Part shown: piece by piece, positions 34,013 to 42,760 of the stretch
Layout: each line of letters opens with the position of its first letter
How positions within the stretch are numbered: the first letter of the stretch is position 1
From: WJMT01 sp964624145
Lineage (GTDB): Bacteria > Acidobacteriota > Aminicenantia > Aminicenantales > Aminicenantaceae
Direction: 5' to 3'
Length of the DNA stretch: 64,000 nucleotides
NCBI GenBank assembly: GCA_964624145.1
Contig: CAZUXT010000001.1
Location: 186,001 to 250,000 of the forward strand
Translations under genes and position numbers: made by a program
The notes under the pieces: generated by a model
Seen by the model: only the letters and a program-made list of their open reading frames with translations
What the model was told of the DNA's origin: nothing
The model's database searches: none

Positions 34013-35104
34013 TCTCTCTTGCCCCGCTCTTCTCCTGCAGTAATCAAAAAGGAATCCATCCATCAGTTCATGAAAAGAAAGTCCCGTTGACTTTATTTTT
34101 ATGTCAATATCTTTGAGCTGCTCTATGAAATACCTTAACTCCTGAACGGAAACACGTTCGGCAAAACGAAAGACCTGTCTGAATTTTCTTTGATACAAAT
34201 CCTTATGTTTTTCCTGCAAATGAGGTTTTATTTCTTTAAATATGGATATGTTATCTTTATTCCCCTCTTGTATTCGCAATTTTGCCAGTAGGATATCATT
34301 AAAAAAACTATGGATTCTGTCCATAATGACAACCGGATGGATATTCTCTTTTCTTATAAGCTTATCAAGAGTAAAAAGGCACTTCTGATAATCAGCTTCT
34401 TCCAGGCAATTTATGATCTCCCACTCAATCAACGGTTTGACCCAACCTGAGACCAGTTCAACATCTTCCAAGCTGATACGAGTTTTTTCCCCTGCAAATG
34501 TTACCAGCTTGTGGATTTCATTGCTTAGCCTTCTGAGGTCATTGCCTGCAAGCTCGACCAGTCTAGAGCAGGCGTACCCGTCAATGTCTTTTGCCTCACT
34601 CCTGACTCTCTCTCTGATCCAGCTGTAAATCTTGTTTCCCTTCAAAGCTTTAAGCTCTTTGATTCGGATGCATCCCTCTGGCAGTGACTGAAAGAATTTG
34701 AGCAGGGGAGACAACCCTTTGATTTTTTGATTGAATAGAATGAACAATACGGTCTTTTCAGACGGGGAAGAAAGATAGGCCCTTAATAATTCTCCTTCAC
34801 CGGAAGAGAGATTCTCTTCTTCTCTTGTCACATTCTGTCTGCTGCGGGATGGTACTTCAACTACAACCAGTCTGACCGAAGACGACAGCAGAGGCATTGT
34901 CCTTGCTGAATCAATGATACCAGCCCAAGTGTCGGTTCCCAGCGCATATTTCTCTACAACGACCTCTCCCTGGTCCTGCCCTGATGAAGCGGTCTTTCTA
35001 TCTTCAATGAACTGCATTACCTGATAAAGATCTTCCCCGTAAAAGAAATAAGCCCTATCTAATTTATCTTTATCGAATATATTTCCTTTGGAAACAGCGC
35101 GCAC
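34004..35104 (-). CDS. holA: DNA polymerase III delta subunit
   Basis: 366 aa clamp-loader subunit. N-terminal domain with YFFYGEDLYQVMQFIEDRK, RLVVVEVPSRSR and VLFILFNQKIKGLSPLLKFF, then VELAGNDLRRLSNEIHKLVTFAG and the C-terminal helical domain (PVVIMDRIHSFFNDILLAKL). Wrenches open the beta clamp. In the operon leuS-lptE-holA, the order also known from proteobacteria; 4 bp after lptE. Confidence 0.93.
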   Translation of the reverse strand: MRAVSKGNIFDKDKLDRAYFFYGEDLYQVMQFIEDRKTASSGQDQGEVVVEKYALGTDTWAGIIDSARTMPLLSSSVRLVVVEVPSRSRQNVTREEENLSSGEGELLRAYLSSPSEKTVLFILFNQKIKGLSPLLKFFQSLPEGCIRIKELKALKGNKIYSWIRERVRSEAKDIDGYACSRLVELAGNDLRRLSNEIHKLVTFAGEKTRISLEDVELVSGWVKPLIEWEIINCLEEADYQKCLFTLDKLIRKENIHPVVIMDRIHSFFNDILLAKLRIQEGNKDNISIFKEIKPHLQEKHKDLYQRKFRQVFRFAERVSVQELRYFIEQLKDIDIKIKSTGLSFHELMDGFLFDYCRRRAGQERLF

Positions 35105-35108
35105 TCTT

Positions 35109-35618
35109 CTAGAATCCCTCCAGCATCATGATCACAAGGCTCCTCGCAAACAACCCTGAGATCTCTTCTATGGCCTCTGATTCCACGGTTTCGAAATCCA
35201 CTCCTTCTTCCACCTCATACTCTTTTTTGTAAATAAAATTCGGATTTGAAAAAAACACCTGGTCCTCTACCAAATCCCTTAATGTTATCTTAGCAACAAT
35301 GGTGATGTTGTACCTGTCTGCTGTTCCAGTCCCTGAAAAGGCTATGGGATTGACCCTGAAAGAAGTGATCTCGCCTATGAGCACCGCATCAGCTGATTCC
35401 ATATTATCCGTGATCTCAACTTTTCCCCTGGTCACAAGCTCATCTATAACACTCTGTGTGAGCTTCACATCAAGCTCAAAGCGGGAGGTGGCATTTTTAA
35501 ACATAGGCACCTGAATCTTTTTGATATAAGGGGGAAGAGTACTTCCTGTCCCGCGCAGATGATACCCGCAGCTGTACAGGAAAGAGCACAGTAATAAAAG
35601 GACACCATATTTTCTCAT
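35109..35618 (-). CDS. lptE: LptE LPS-assembly lipoprotein
   Basis: 169 aa. Lipoprotein signal with lipobox LYSC (Cys17), then GYHLRGTGSTLPPYIKKIQVPMFKN and LTQSVIDELVTRGKVEI, as in the LptE/RlpB family. It plugs LptD in the outer membrane and admits LPS. It lies between leuS and holA. Pairs logically with the lptCA-lptB genes 10 kb away; lptD itself is not seen here. Confidence 0.93.
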   Translation of the reverse strand: MRKYGVLLLLCSFLYSCGYHLRGTGSTLPPYIKKIQVPMFKNATSRFELDVKLTQSVIDELVTRGKVEITDNMESADAVLIGEITSFRVNPIAFSGTGTADRYNITIVAKITLRDLVEDQVFFSNPNFIYKKEYEVEEGVDFETVESEAIEEISGLFARSLVIMMLEGF

Positions 35619-35630
35619 GCTTTTATCCCC

Positions 35631-38114
35631 TTATATGACAATATTCACCAGTTTGTTCTTTATATATATGATTTTCTTTGGTTCCTGATTTTTCATATAT
35701 TTGTTCACGCGCTCCAAAGACAATGCGTGGGACTTTACCTTTTCTTCCGGAGTGTTCCTCTCGGCCTCAAATTTACCTCTCAGCTTCCCATTCACCTGAA
35801 CAACAATTGTCACTGTTTCTTCCCTGACCAAATCAGGCTCATACTCAGGCCACGAAGACAAGATCAGACAGCAGTCATGACCTGTTGACCACCACAATTC
35901 TTCAGAAACATGAGGGGCAAAAGGAGAAAGGAGTTTCAGAAGAGCTTCCATACTTTTTTTGAGTATTTTTCGACCGGAAAGGCTTGATTTTAACTGAGGA
36001 GCCGCTTTTTTTATTTCATTAAAAAATTCCATTATGGAACTTATGGCTGTGTTCAGATGATACCTTTCCCCGATATCTCCCTTTACTTTCTTGATAGTCC
36101 GGTGCATCTTTGTTTCAATGCTCCTTATTTCTTCAGGAAAAGAATGCCCGCCTCTTTGTGTTTTTCCGGGCTTTTCAAACACTTCCAAGTTCTCCTGGAA
36201 AAAAATCCAAACTCGGTTCAGAAATCTGTAACAACCTTCAATTCCTTTGTCATCCCATGCAAATTCCTTCTCCGGAGGAGCTGCAAACAAAATGAAAAGC
36301 CTGACTGTATCAGCCCCATATTTTTTGACCATGTCATCCGGATCAACCACATTCCCTCTTGACTTTGACATGGCGGATCCGTCCTTGGTCACCATTCCCT
36401 GTGCGAGATAGTGAGGAAAAGGCTCGTCAATATCCGTCAGTCCGAAATCCCGCAACACCTTACAAAAAAACCGGGCATAAATGAGATGAAGAATCGCGTG
36501 TTCGACCCCACCTACATACAGGTCCACAGGAAGCCAGTACCTTCCCTTCTCAAGATTAAAAGGAAAATTTTCTTCGCCTGGCGAACAGTACCGAAAATAA
36601 TACCAGGAAGAGTCAAAAAAGGTATCCATGGTGTCTGTTTCGCGTCGTGCCTCTCCGTTGCATTGAGGGCACTTTGTCTTAACAAATTCTTCGGATTTCT
36701 CTAACGGTGAGCCTTCTTCTCCTTTAAACTCAACTTTAGAAGGTAAAGTCACAGGCAGGTCTTTATACGGGACTTTCACTATACCGCATTTTTTACAGTA
36801 TATTACGGGAATGGGAGTCCCCCAATAACGCTGACGGGAAATTCCCCAATCCCGAAGCCTGTACAACACCATCTCTTTTCCCAGTCCTTTATCCTGTAAG
36901 TACTTTATCATCTTGGATATGGCCTGCTGCGAGGTCATTCTATCATAACTTCCTGAATTCACTAATTTCCCGTACTCAGTAAAAATACCGTCTTCATCAC
37001 AGTGCTGGGCCCCTTCTATTGGCACAATGACCTCCTTTACAGGAAGGGAATATTTTTCCGCAAACTGAAAATCTCTCTCATCATGGGCCGGGACCGCCAT
37101 AATGGCTCCGGTCCCGTATTCCATCAACACGTAATTGGCCATCCATATCTGGATATGTTCCTTTGTGAATGGATTGACAGCTGTTTTCCCGGTGTATATT
37201 CCTTCTTTCTCATCATCCAAGACCTCTTCACCCAGACGCTGCCGGTGTCTTTGTTTCTCAACCCATCGGCGCTTGGAATCTTCATTTTCCGAGCCCTCGA
37301 TTAATTTCAAACACAACGGGTGTCCAGGAGAAAGCACCAAAAAAGTAGCCCCGTAAATAGTATCGATCCTGGTGGTAAACGTCTCAATGGAGATATCAGA
37401 ATCAGATACATTGAAAAACAACTGAGCGCCTTTGCTTTTTCCGATCCAATTTTTCTGCATAGCGATCGCATTTTGGGGCCATTCGCTGAGCTGTTTGTGT
37501 CCGGTAAGAAGCTCATCAGCATATTTTGTGATCTTTAAAAACCACTGTTCCATATGCTTCTGTTCAACCTGCGCATCACATCTCCAGCATTTCCCGCTGA
37601 TCACCTGTTCGTTCGCCAGGACTGTCTGGCACTCAGGGCACCAGTTAACAGAACTTTTCTTACGAAAAGCCAATCCCTTTTCAAACATTTTCAAGAAAAT
37701 CCACTGATTCCATTTATAATATTCGGGAAGACAGGTATTGACTTCTCTGGACCAATCATAGCTGAATCCCAGCATCTTCAGCTGGCTCTTCATATGAGCT
37801 ATATTATCCATGGTCCATTCCTTTGGGTGAATGCTCTCTTTTATGGCTGCGTTTTCCGCGGGCATTCCAAATGCGTCCCAACCGATCGGGTGAAGCACAT
37901 TGTATCCGTTCATGATCTTGTAACGGGAAATAACATCTAAAATGGAAAAATTTCTTACATGTCCCATATGTATGCGTCCGGATGGGTAGGGATACATCTC
38001 CAGTGTGTAATATTTTGGCTTCTCTGGATCTTCTGTTACTTCAAAACTCTTTTCCTGTTCCCATATATCCTGCCATTTCCTCTCAATTGTTCTAAAGTCG
38101 TATTTTTCAATCAT
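35631..38114 (-). CDS. leuS: Leucyl-tRNA synthetase
   Basis: 827 aa from ATG 38114. The start was chosen because the family begins near IEKYDFRTIERKWQ; the in-frame ATG at 38201 adds 29 unconserved residues. Class I signature YPSGRIHMGH (HIGH variant), zinc-type CPEC..CWRC, and a CP1 editing domain with TTRIDTIYGATFLVLSPGHPL and YGTGAIMAVPAHDERDFQF. The catalytic C part has DGSAMSKSRGNVVDP, so the KMSKS loop reads AMSKS. An anticodon-binding and C-terminal domain follow. First gene of leuS-lptE-holA. Confidence 0.96.
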   Translation of the reverse strand: MIEKYDFRTIERKWQDIWEQEKSFEVTEDPEKPKYYTLEMYPYPSGRIHMGHVRNFSILDVISRYKIMNGYNVLHPIGWDAFGMPAENAAIKESIHPKEWTMDNIAHMKSQLKMLGFSYDWSREVNTCLPEYYKWNQWIFLKMFEKGLAFRKKSSVNWCPECQTVLANEQVISGKCWRCDAQVEQKHMEQWFLKITKYADELLTGHKQLSEWPQNAIAMQKNWIGKSKGAQLFFNVSDSDISIETFTTRIDTIYGATFLVLSPGHPLCLKLIEGSENEDSKRRWVEKQRHRQRLGEEVLDDEKEGIYTGKTAVNPFTKEHIQIWMANYVLMEYGTGAIMAVPAHDERDFQFAEKYSLPVKEVIVPIEGAQHCDEDGIFTEYGKLVNSGSYDRMTSQQAISKMIKYLQDKGLGKEMVLYRLRDWGISRQRYWGTPIPVIYCKKCGIVKVPYKDLPVTLPSKVEFKGEEGSPLEKSEEFVKTKCPQCNGEARRETDTMDTFFDSSWYYFRYCSPGEENFPFNLEKGRYWLPVDLYVGGVEHAILHLIYARFFCKVLRDFGLTDIDEPFPHYLAQGMVTKDGSAMSKSRGNVVDPDDMVKKYGADTVRLFILFAAPPEKEFAWDDKGIEGCYRFLNRVWIFFQENLEVFEKPGKTQRGGHSFPEEIRSIETKMHRTIKKVKGDIGERYHLNTAISSIMEFFNEIKKAAPQLKSSLSGRKILKKSMEALLKLLSPFAPHVSEELWWSTGHDCCLILSSWPEYEPDLVREETVTIVVQVNGKLRGKFEAERNTPEEKVKSHALSLERVNKYMKNQEPKKIIYIKNKLVNIVI

Positions 38115-38235
38115 GTTCTCTATCCTGTGTCCATCCATCTCTATCGGCTTGTGAATAATACAAGCTTGCTGATGAAGAGAAACTGGAGCGTTCGCTCTCA
38201 AACTCCAGACTCACTTAGAAATACAACCATAAATA

Positions 38236-38253
38236 TTAGGAGTATACCCCTAA
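38236..38253. promoter_or_regulatory. 18-bp near-perfect palindrome upstream of leuS
   Basis: TTAGGAGTATACCCCTAA pairs in 8 of 9 positions about a central GTATAC. On the minus strand it contains TATACT, a possible -10 for leuS about 120 nt upstream. It could be an operator or one of the genome's palindromic repeats. Downstream in the leader an inverted repeat CTGGAG/CTCCAG is present, but no T-box motif (AGGGUGGNACCGCG) was found. Confidence 0.4.
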
Positions 38254-38311
38254 AAAGTCAAGAATTAGGGCCCAAAGAATATTTACGGCTAAAAAACTTA
38301 CGTCTTCCTTT

Positions 38312-38890
38312 CTATTTGTATAGAATTTTTTGAATTTTATCTATGCACAGTTCATTATTTATCTTCTTCATAACAACCTGCATCTGGTCTGGCTTCCCTG
38401 ATTCGACAGCAGCTTCCCACTCTTCAAGTAAAGGAGAATCAATAAATTCGTGATCTTTGTTGATGATAACTTTTATTCCTCTCAGGGCTTTCCATTGAGT
38501 ATACATAATCAAAAAAAGAACATAAAAAAAGATGTTCGGGCCTGGAAGCAAGGCCATAAGACCACTAATGGGAAGAAGAAGAGTCTCAATGATGAGAAGA
38601 AGAATGTGCTTTGACCTCTGTTTAAGAAGAAAGAATATGAACTTTTTTTTTATTCGGCTCTTTTCTTTAGCCCCCGAGCAGTGTATCTTGATCCTGAATT
38701 CTTTTAATTTCACGGCTCTCTCGAAAGCTTGTTCCTGGCTTAATATCTTTTGTGGAAGAAGCATGAGTCTTCTTTTAGCTTCTTCCCACCGCTGCCTGAG
38801 TTTTGTGAAATTTACCTGTATCTCATGAACGGGCTGGGATGAAAAAAATCTGTAATTTTTCTTATAATCCTTAACAAAGTAATAATCCAT
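38312..38890 (-). CDS. Membrane protein resembling mitochondrial K+/H+ exchange-related (Mit_KHE1-like) proteins
   Basis: 192 aa. A basic N-terminal half (about 1-95) is rich in Lys and Arg. One hairpin of hydrophobic segments follows (ILLLIIETLLLPISGLMALL, then PGPNIFFYVLFLIMYTQW), joined by the PGPN turn, then an acidic tail. The LP-x-PGPNIFFY-x-RLY/MY-like arrangement reminds me of the eukaryotic/bacterial Mit_KHE1 family. That resemblance is from memory of the motif and is only moderately sure. A promoter-like TAGAAA-17-TATAAT and the SD TTGGAG precede the ATG. Divergent from the DUF948-like gene. Function unknown. Confidence 0.6.
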   Translation of the reverse strand: MDYYFVKDYKKNYRFFSSQPVHEIQVNFTKLRQRWEEAKRRLMLLPQKILSQEQAFERAVKLKEFRIKIHCSGAKEKSRIKKKFIFFLLKQRSKHILLLIIETLLLPISGLMALLPGPNIFFYVLFLIMYTQWKALRGIKVIINKDHEFIDSPLLEEWEAAVESGKPDQMQVVMKKINNELCIDKIQKILYK

Positions 38891-38959
38891 TTTTCCGGTA
38901 CTCCAAGATTATAACCTCTCTGTCTATATTTTTCTATCTAATGAATAATCCTGCTTTGA

Positions 38960-38988
38960 TTGACAAAGGACTCTTTTTATTTTATCTT
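38960..38988 (+). promoter_or_regulatory. Candidate promoter for the DUF948-like gene, leaderless
   Basis: TTGACA (38960-38965), 17 bp, TATCTT (38983-38988). The ATG at 38996 begins 7 nt later, exactly where transcription should start. The upstream in-frame ATG at 38960 overlaps the -35 and is therefore rejected as a start. Confidence 0.65.
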
Positions 38989-38995
38989 TAAGAAA

Positions 38996-39370
38996 ATGTC
39001 GCTGACCTTAAACCAATTTTTATTTTTAGTCTTAACTTTCGCTGCAGTCGTGGCTGTAACCTTTTTTGTCATCTTCCTCATACAGCTGAGGAAAACAGCC
39101 AAAGAAACGACTCTGACAATGCTGGAAATCCGCTCGCTCGTAAAAAATTTGAATGACGCCAGCCTTAAAATAAATTCTCAAGTCGATGACGTGCGGGACA
39201 TCCTTGATGCGACAAAAAAAACAGCCGTGGGTCTGTCAGAAGCAGCCTGGTTTATGACCACTAAGGTGATCAGGCCCGGCTCAAAATATTGGCCTCTCAT
39301 CTATCCCCTAATAAGGTTTGGTTGGAGGCAGTTAAAAAGAAAGAAAAAGGAGGGAAAGAATGGAAGATAA
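38996..39370 (+). CDS. DUF948-like small membrane-anchored protein
   Basis: 124 aa from ATG 38996. One N-terminal membrane helix (FLVLTFAAVVAVTFFVIFLI) is followed by a helical cytoplasmic or surface segment LTMLEIRSLVKNLNDASLKINSQVDDVRDIL and a basic tail. This is the layout of DUF948 proteins, which commonly sit directly before YtxH-domain proteins, as here. The 3' end overlaps the YtxH gene by 11 bp. Role unknown; likely a general-stress or envelope-associated pair. Confidence 0.75.
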   Translation: MSLTLNQFLFLVLTFAAVVAVTFFVIFLIQLRKTAKETTLTMLEIRSLVKNLNDASLKINSQVDDVRDILDATKKTAVGLSEAAWFMTTKVIRPGSKYWPLIYPLIRFGWRQLKRKKKEGKNGR

Positions 39371-39683
39371 AAAATCAAGCGCCGTTGAAATCACTTTGTC
39401 TTTTTTACTGGGAACAGCTACCGGATTCATACTAGGAGTTCTGTTTGCCCCTGCTGAGGGCAAAGAAACAAGAAGAAAAATAAAGGAGCAGGCTGAACGA
39501 ACAGGAGAATTAGCCAGAGAAAAATACGAAAAGTTCAGTAAAGAAGCTGAGAAGAGTATTCAAAAAGCAAAAACAAAGTCAAAAGATGGTATAGAAGCCA
39601 TAAAAGAATTTGTTGACAAAAAAAAGAAGGAAATAAGCAAAAAATCAGAAGAAATGGCAGAAGAGACCAAAGGAGAAAAGTAG
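39360..39683 (+). CDS. YtxH-domain protein
   Basis: 107 aa. A glycine-zipper membrane segment (SFLLGTATGFILGVLFAPAEGKETRRKI) is the YtxH hallmark. It is followed by a long charged amphipathic coiled helix rich in Lys and Glu to the C terminus. SD AGGAGG in the preceding frame. Cotranscribed with the DUF948-like gene and followed by an intrinsic terminator. Confidence 0.88.
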   Translation: MEDKKSSAVEITLSFLLGTATGFILGVLFAPAEGKETRRKIKEQAERTGELAREKYEKFSKEAEKSIQKAKTKSKDGIEAIKEFVDKKKKEISKKSEEMAEETKGEK

Positions 39684-39698
39684 ACGGTTCAAATTAAC

Positions 39699-39722
39699 TG
39701 ATAATTTCGCTTATCATTTTTT
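39699..39722 (+). terminator. Intrinsic terminator after ytxH
   Basis: TGATAA, loop TTTCGC, TTATCA, then six T. The stem is short and AT-rich but perfect and correctly placed 16 nt after the YtxH stop codon. Confidence 0.55.
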
Positions 39723-39758
39723 CATACATATAAAAATTCCTAGAAAAGGGACTCATTT

Positions 39759-41054
39759 ATGTCAAAAACAACCATAAAAGAGATCAAATCAAGGGAGATT
39801 CTGGATTCCAGGGGGAATCCCACGGTCAGCACTAAAGTGATCCTTGAATCCGGCATATCAGGAAAAGCTTCTGTCCCTTCCGGAGCCTCCACAGGAAAAC
39901 GCGAAGCTCTGGAACTCAGGGACGGTGACCCAAAAAGATACCTAAAAAAAGGCGTATTAAAAGCGGTCGCCAATGTGAAAAAAATCATCGCACCGCAAAT
40001 CATAGGACTTGACTGCACAGAGCAGGAAAAAATAGATAAGACACTTATAGAGATAGACGGAACTCCTTCTAAGAAAAATCTGGGAGCCAATGCCATACTT
40101 TCCGTATCCATGGCTGCTGCGGACGCATCGGCCAATGCTCTGGGCCTTGAACTCTTCGAGTATTTGGAAACGAAAGAAAGTTATCAACTTCCTGTGCCTC
40201 TTATAAATATTCTAAATGGAGGCTCTCACTCAGACAATAATGTGGATATCCAGGAATTCATGATCGCTCCCGTCAACTGTCCCGATTTTAAAGAAGCTAT
40301 CAGAATGTCAGCAGAAGTCTTCCACAATCTGAAAAATAACCTCAAAAAGAATGGCTACAGCACCTCTGTGGGGGACGAGGGAGGTTTTGCGCCTAACCTT
40401 AAATCAAATGAAGAAGCCCTGGAACTGATATTCGAAAGCATTCAAAGCGCCGGTTATCAACCGGGAACTGATATCTTCATGGCATTGGATGTGGCGGCTT
40501 CGGAATTCTTTGAAAACGGTCAATATGTGTTTAAAAAATCCGACGGCTCAAAAAAAGATGCCCATGAAATGAACGACTTTTACAGGGAGATAATAGAAAA
40601 CTATCCCATAATATCCATTGAGGATGGATTTGCGGAAGATGACTGGCCAGGGTGGGAGAAAATGAGCCGGGAGTTTGGCAAAAAGATCCAGCTGGTAGGC
40701 GACGACATCTTCGTGACAAATCTGAGCCTACTGAAACAGGGAATAGAAAAAGGAATAGGGAACTCAATACTGATCAAGCTAAACCAGATCGGAACCCTTA
40801 CAGAGACCGTTGATACGGTTAGATACGCCCAGAAAAATGGCTATTCGTGTGTCATATCACACCGGTCTGGAGAAACCTCGGACACATTTATCGCTGACCT
40901 AAGTGTCGCTCTCAACACAGGACAAATAAAAACAGGTTCTGTAAGCAGGGGAGAAAGGACCGCTAAATACAACAGACTCATGGAAATCGAAGAGATTCTC
41001 GGCCAAAAAGGTTTTTATACAGGCAAAAAAGCTTTTTCAAAATATACCTTCTGA
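39759..41054 (+). CDS. eno: Enolase
   Basis: 431 aa. Complete enolase: IKEIKSREILDSRGNPTV, SVPSGASTGKREALELRD, GANAILSVSMAAADA, SVGDEGGFAPNL, SIEDGFAEDDW, LVGDDIFVTN, IKLNQIGTLTET and the catalytic SHRSGETSDTFIADL. Interconverts 2-phosphoglycerate and PEP, the donor for the PTS genes in this window and the product of the PEPCK-type gene. SD AAAAGGGA lies 8 nt before the ATG. Methylmalonyl-CoA mutase begins 2 bp after its stop. Confidence 0.98.
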   Translation: MSKTTIKEIKSREILDSRGNPTVSTKVILESGISGKASVPSGASTGKREALELRDGDPKRYLKKGVLKAVANVKKIIAPQIIGLDCTEQEKIDKTLIEIDGTPSKKNLGANAILSVSMAAADASANALGLELFEYLETKESYQLPVPLINILNGGSHSDNNVDIQEFMIAPVNCPDFKEAIRMSAEVFHNLKNNLKKNGYSTSVGDEGGFAPNLKSNEEALELIFESIQSAGYQPGTDIFMALDVAASEFFENGQYVFKKSDGSKKDAHEMNDFYREIIENYPIISIEDGFAEDDWPGWEKMSREFGKKIQLVGDDIFVTNLSLLKQGIEKGIGNSILIKLNQIGTLTETVDTVRYAQKNGYSCVISHRSGETSDTFIADLSVALNTGQIKTGSVSRGERTAKYNRLMEIEEILGQKGFYTGKKAFSKYTF

Positions 41055-41056
41055 GC

Positions 41057-42658
41057 ATGGTGGAAGATAAAGGGAAAAAACACACCAATTCCTCATCCAT
41101 TGAACTGAAACGCATCTATACTGAACAAGATATCGACTCACCTGATTTCCAAAAGAACCTGGGGGATTCAGGAAAATATCCATTTACCAGAGGTGTCTAC
41201 CCTGATATGTACAGAGGGAAGCTGTGGACAATGCGGCAGTATGCCGGTTTTGGAACCGCTCGAGAATCAAACAAACGGTATCGATTCCTTCTTTCAAAAG
41301 GCCAGAGCGGACTGAGCGTGGCCTTTGACCTTCCCACTCAATTAGGTCTGGATTCAGACCATCCTCAGTCATGCGGAGAAGTCGGAAAAGTCGGAGTTGC
41401 CATAGATTCCCTTCAGGATATGAAAATACTTTTTGAAAAAATTCCCCTCCAAAAAGTTTCTGTATCCATGACCATAAACTCAACCGCTGCTGTGATTCTG
41501 GCTATGTATTTGGCTCTGGCTGAATCAAAGGGGATCTCCGGGTCACAGCTCACCGGAACCATACAAAACGACATCCTTAAAGAATTCATCGCAAGGGGGA
41601 CTTATATATTCCCTCCCCGGGCTTCCATGAAAATCATCAATGATATCATCAGTTTTTGTCATAAGCACATACCCCGCTGGAATACCATGAGCATAAGCGG
41701 TTATCATATAAGAGAAGCGGGAGCCACGGCCGTACAGGAACTGGCTTTTACGCTTGCCAATGCTGTAACCTATGTCCAGGCAGCTCTTGACTCCGGCCTG
41801 GACGCCGATACATTTGCCCCCCGGCTTTCCTTTTTCCTGGCCGCTCACAATAACTTCCTTGAAGAGATCGCAAAATTCCGGGCTGCCAGGCGGCTCTGGG
41901 CCAAGATAATGAGAGACCGATTCAAGGCCAAAAATCCAAAATCCTGGAAATTCAGATTCCACACACAAACCAGCGGAGCCACTCTTACAGCCCAGGAACC
42001 GGAGAACAACGTTATAAGAGTCACCCTTCAAGCGCTCTCCTCTATACTGGGCGGAACCCAATCCCTTCATACGAATTCAAGAGACGAAGCCCTGGCTCTT
42101 CCCACTGAAGAATCGGTCAGGATCGCCCTCAGAACCCAGCAAATCATAGCGCATGAAACCGGTGTGCCTGATGTGGTTGACCCTGTAGGCGGTTCTTATT
42201 TTATCGAAAACCTCACAGATCGAATTGAAGAAGAAGTCAATAGATATCTCAAGAAGATCGAAGACATGGGCGGCATGCTCACAGCTATCGAACAGGGTTT
42301 CATCCAGAAGGAAATCCAGGAAAGCGCCTACACCTACCAGAAACAGCTTGAAACACATCAAAAAGAGGTGATCGGAATCAATAAGTTCGTTTCCGAGGAA
42401 AACAGGCCATCATTTGACATCTATCACCCTCCCAAAGAAATAGAAGAAAACCAGATAAAACAGCTCAAAAAGGTCAAACATCTGAGATCGGAAAAAAGAC
42501 TGAAATCAAGTCTTAATTCCTTAAAACAGGCTTCTCAATCCGATAAGAATCTGATGCCCTATATATATGAATGTGTCAAAGACATGGCGACTATCGGAGA
42601 AATCACATCCGTACTCAAAGAAACCTACGGGACCTACAGAGAAAATCTGATTTTTTGA
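41057..42658 (+). CDS. Methylmalonyl-CoA mutase large (catalytic) subunit, no B12 domain
   Basis: 533 aa. The TIM-barrel catalytic part: YPDMYRGKLWTMRQYAGFGTARESN, GLSVAFDLPTQLGLDSDHP, SMTINSTAAVILAMY, GTIQNDILKEFIARGTYIFPP, SGYHIREAGATAVQELAFTLA, RFHTQTSGATLTAQEPENN and GGTQSLHTNSRDEALALPTE. The C terminus stops before the cobalamin-binding domain (DxHxxG), which in such organisms is a separate small subunit; it is not in this window. Links succinyl-CoA and methylmalonyl-CoA. Transcribed with enolase; a hairpin follows. Confidence 0.95.
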   Translation: MVEDKGKKHTNSSSIELKRIYTEQDIDSPDFQKNLGDSGKYPFTRGVYPDMYRGKLWTMRQYAGFGTARESNKRYRFLLSKGQSGLSVAFDLPTQLGLDSDHPQSCGEVGKVGVAIDSLQDMKILFEKIPLQKVSVSMTINSTAAVILAMYLALAESKGISGSQLTGTIQNDILKEFIARGTYIFPPRASMKIINDIISFCHKHIPRWNTMSISGYHIREAGATAVQELAFTLANAVTYVQAALDSGLDADTFAPRLSFFLAAHNNFLEEIAKFRAARRLWAKIMRDRFKAKNPKSWKFRFHTQTSGATLTAQEPENNVIRVTLQALSSILGGTQSLHTNSRDEALALPTEESVRIALRTQQIIAHETGVPDVVDPVGGSYFIENLTDRIEEEVNRYLKKIEDMGGMLTAIEQGFIQKEIQESAYTYQKQLETHQKEVIGINKFVSEENRPSFDIYHPPKEIEENQIKQLKKVKHLRSEKRLKSSLNSLKQASQSDKNLMPYIYECVKDMATIGEITSVLKETYGTYRENLIF

Positions 42659-42666
42659 TTTAAAAC

Positions 42667-42698
42667 AAAAAAATGATCATCGCCATTTTTTTATGAAT
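42667..42698 (+). terminator. Hairpin after the mutase gene; copy 3 of the dispersed repeat
   Basis: AAAAAAATG (42667-42675) and CATTTTTTT (42684-42692) form a perfect 9-bp stem with loop ATCATCGC, ending in a T-run 8-9 nt after the mutase stop. It could work as an intrinsic terminator. The same sequence, inverted, is found at 27377-27408, so it belongs to a repeat family. Confidence 0.55.
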
Positions 42699-42725
42699 AG
42701 TTCAGAATAATCCTGTTATCTTTCA

Positions 42726-42754
42726 TTGACAATAGAAAGAGGTGATTTTAATAT
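42726..42754 (+). promoter_or_regulatory. Candidate promoter of the M20 hydrolase gene, leaderless
   Basis: TTGACA (42726-42731), 17 bp, TAATAT (42749-42754). The ATG at 42761 is 6 nt after the -10, so the mRNA would start at the initiation codon. The purine stretch AGAGGTGAT lies inside the spacer and is too far from the ATG to be an SD. Confidence 0.6.
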
Positions 42755-42760
42755 AACAAT

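Noticed and set aside
35631..38114. Damaged leuS because the KMSKS motif reads AMSKS
   Set aside because: The rest of the signature and the whole gene are intact, and the first residue of KMSKS varies in bacterial LeuRS.
38115..38311. T-box leader before leuS
   Set aside because: A CTGGAG/CTCCAG stem is present, but the T-box sequence AGGGUGGNACCGCG is absent.
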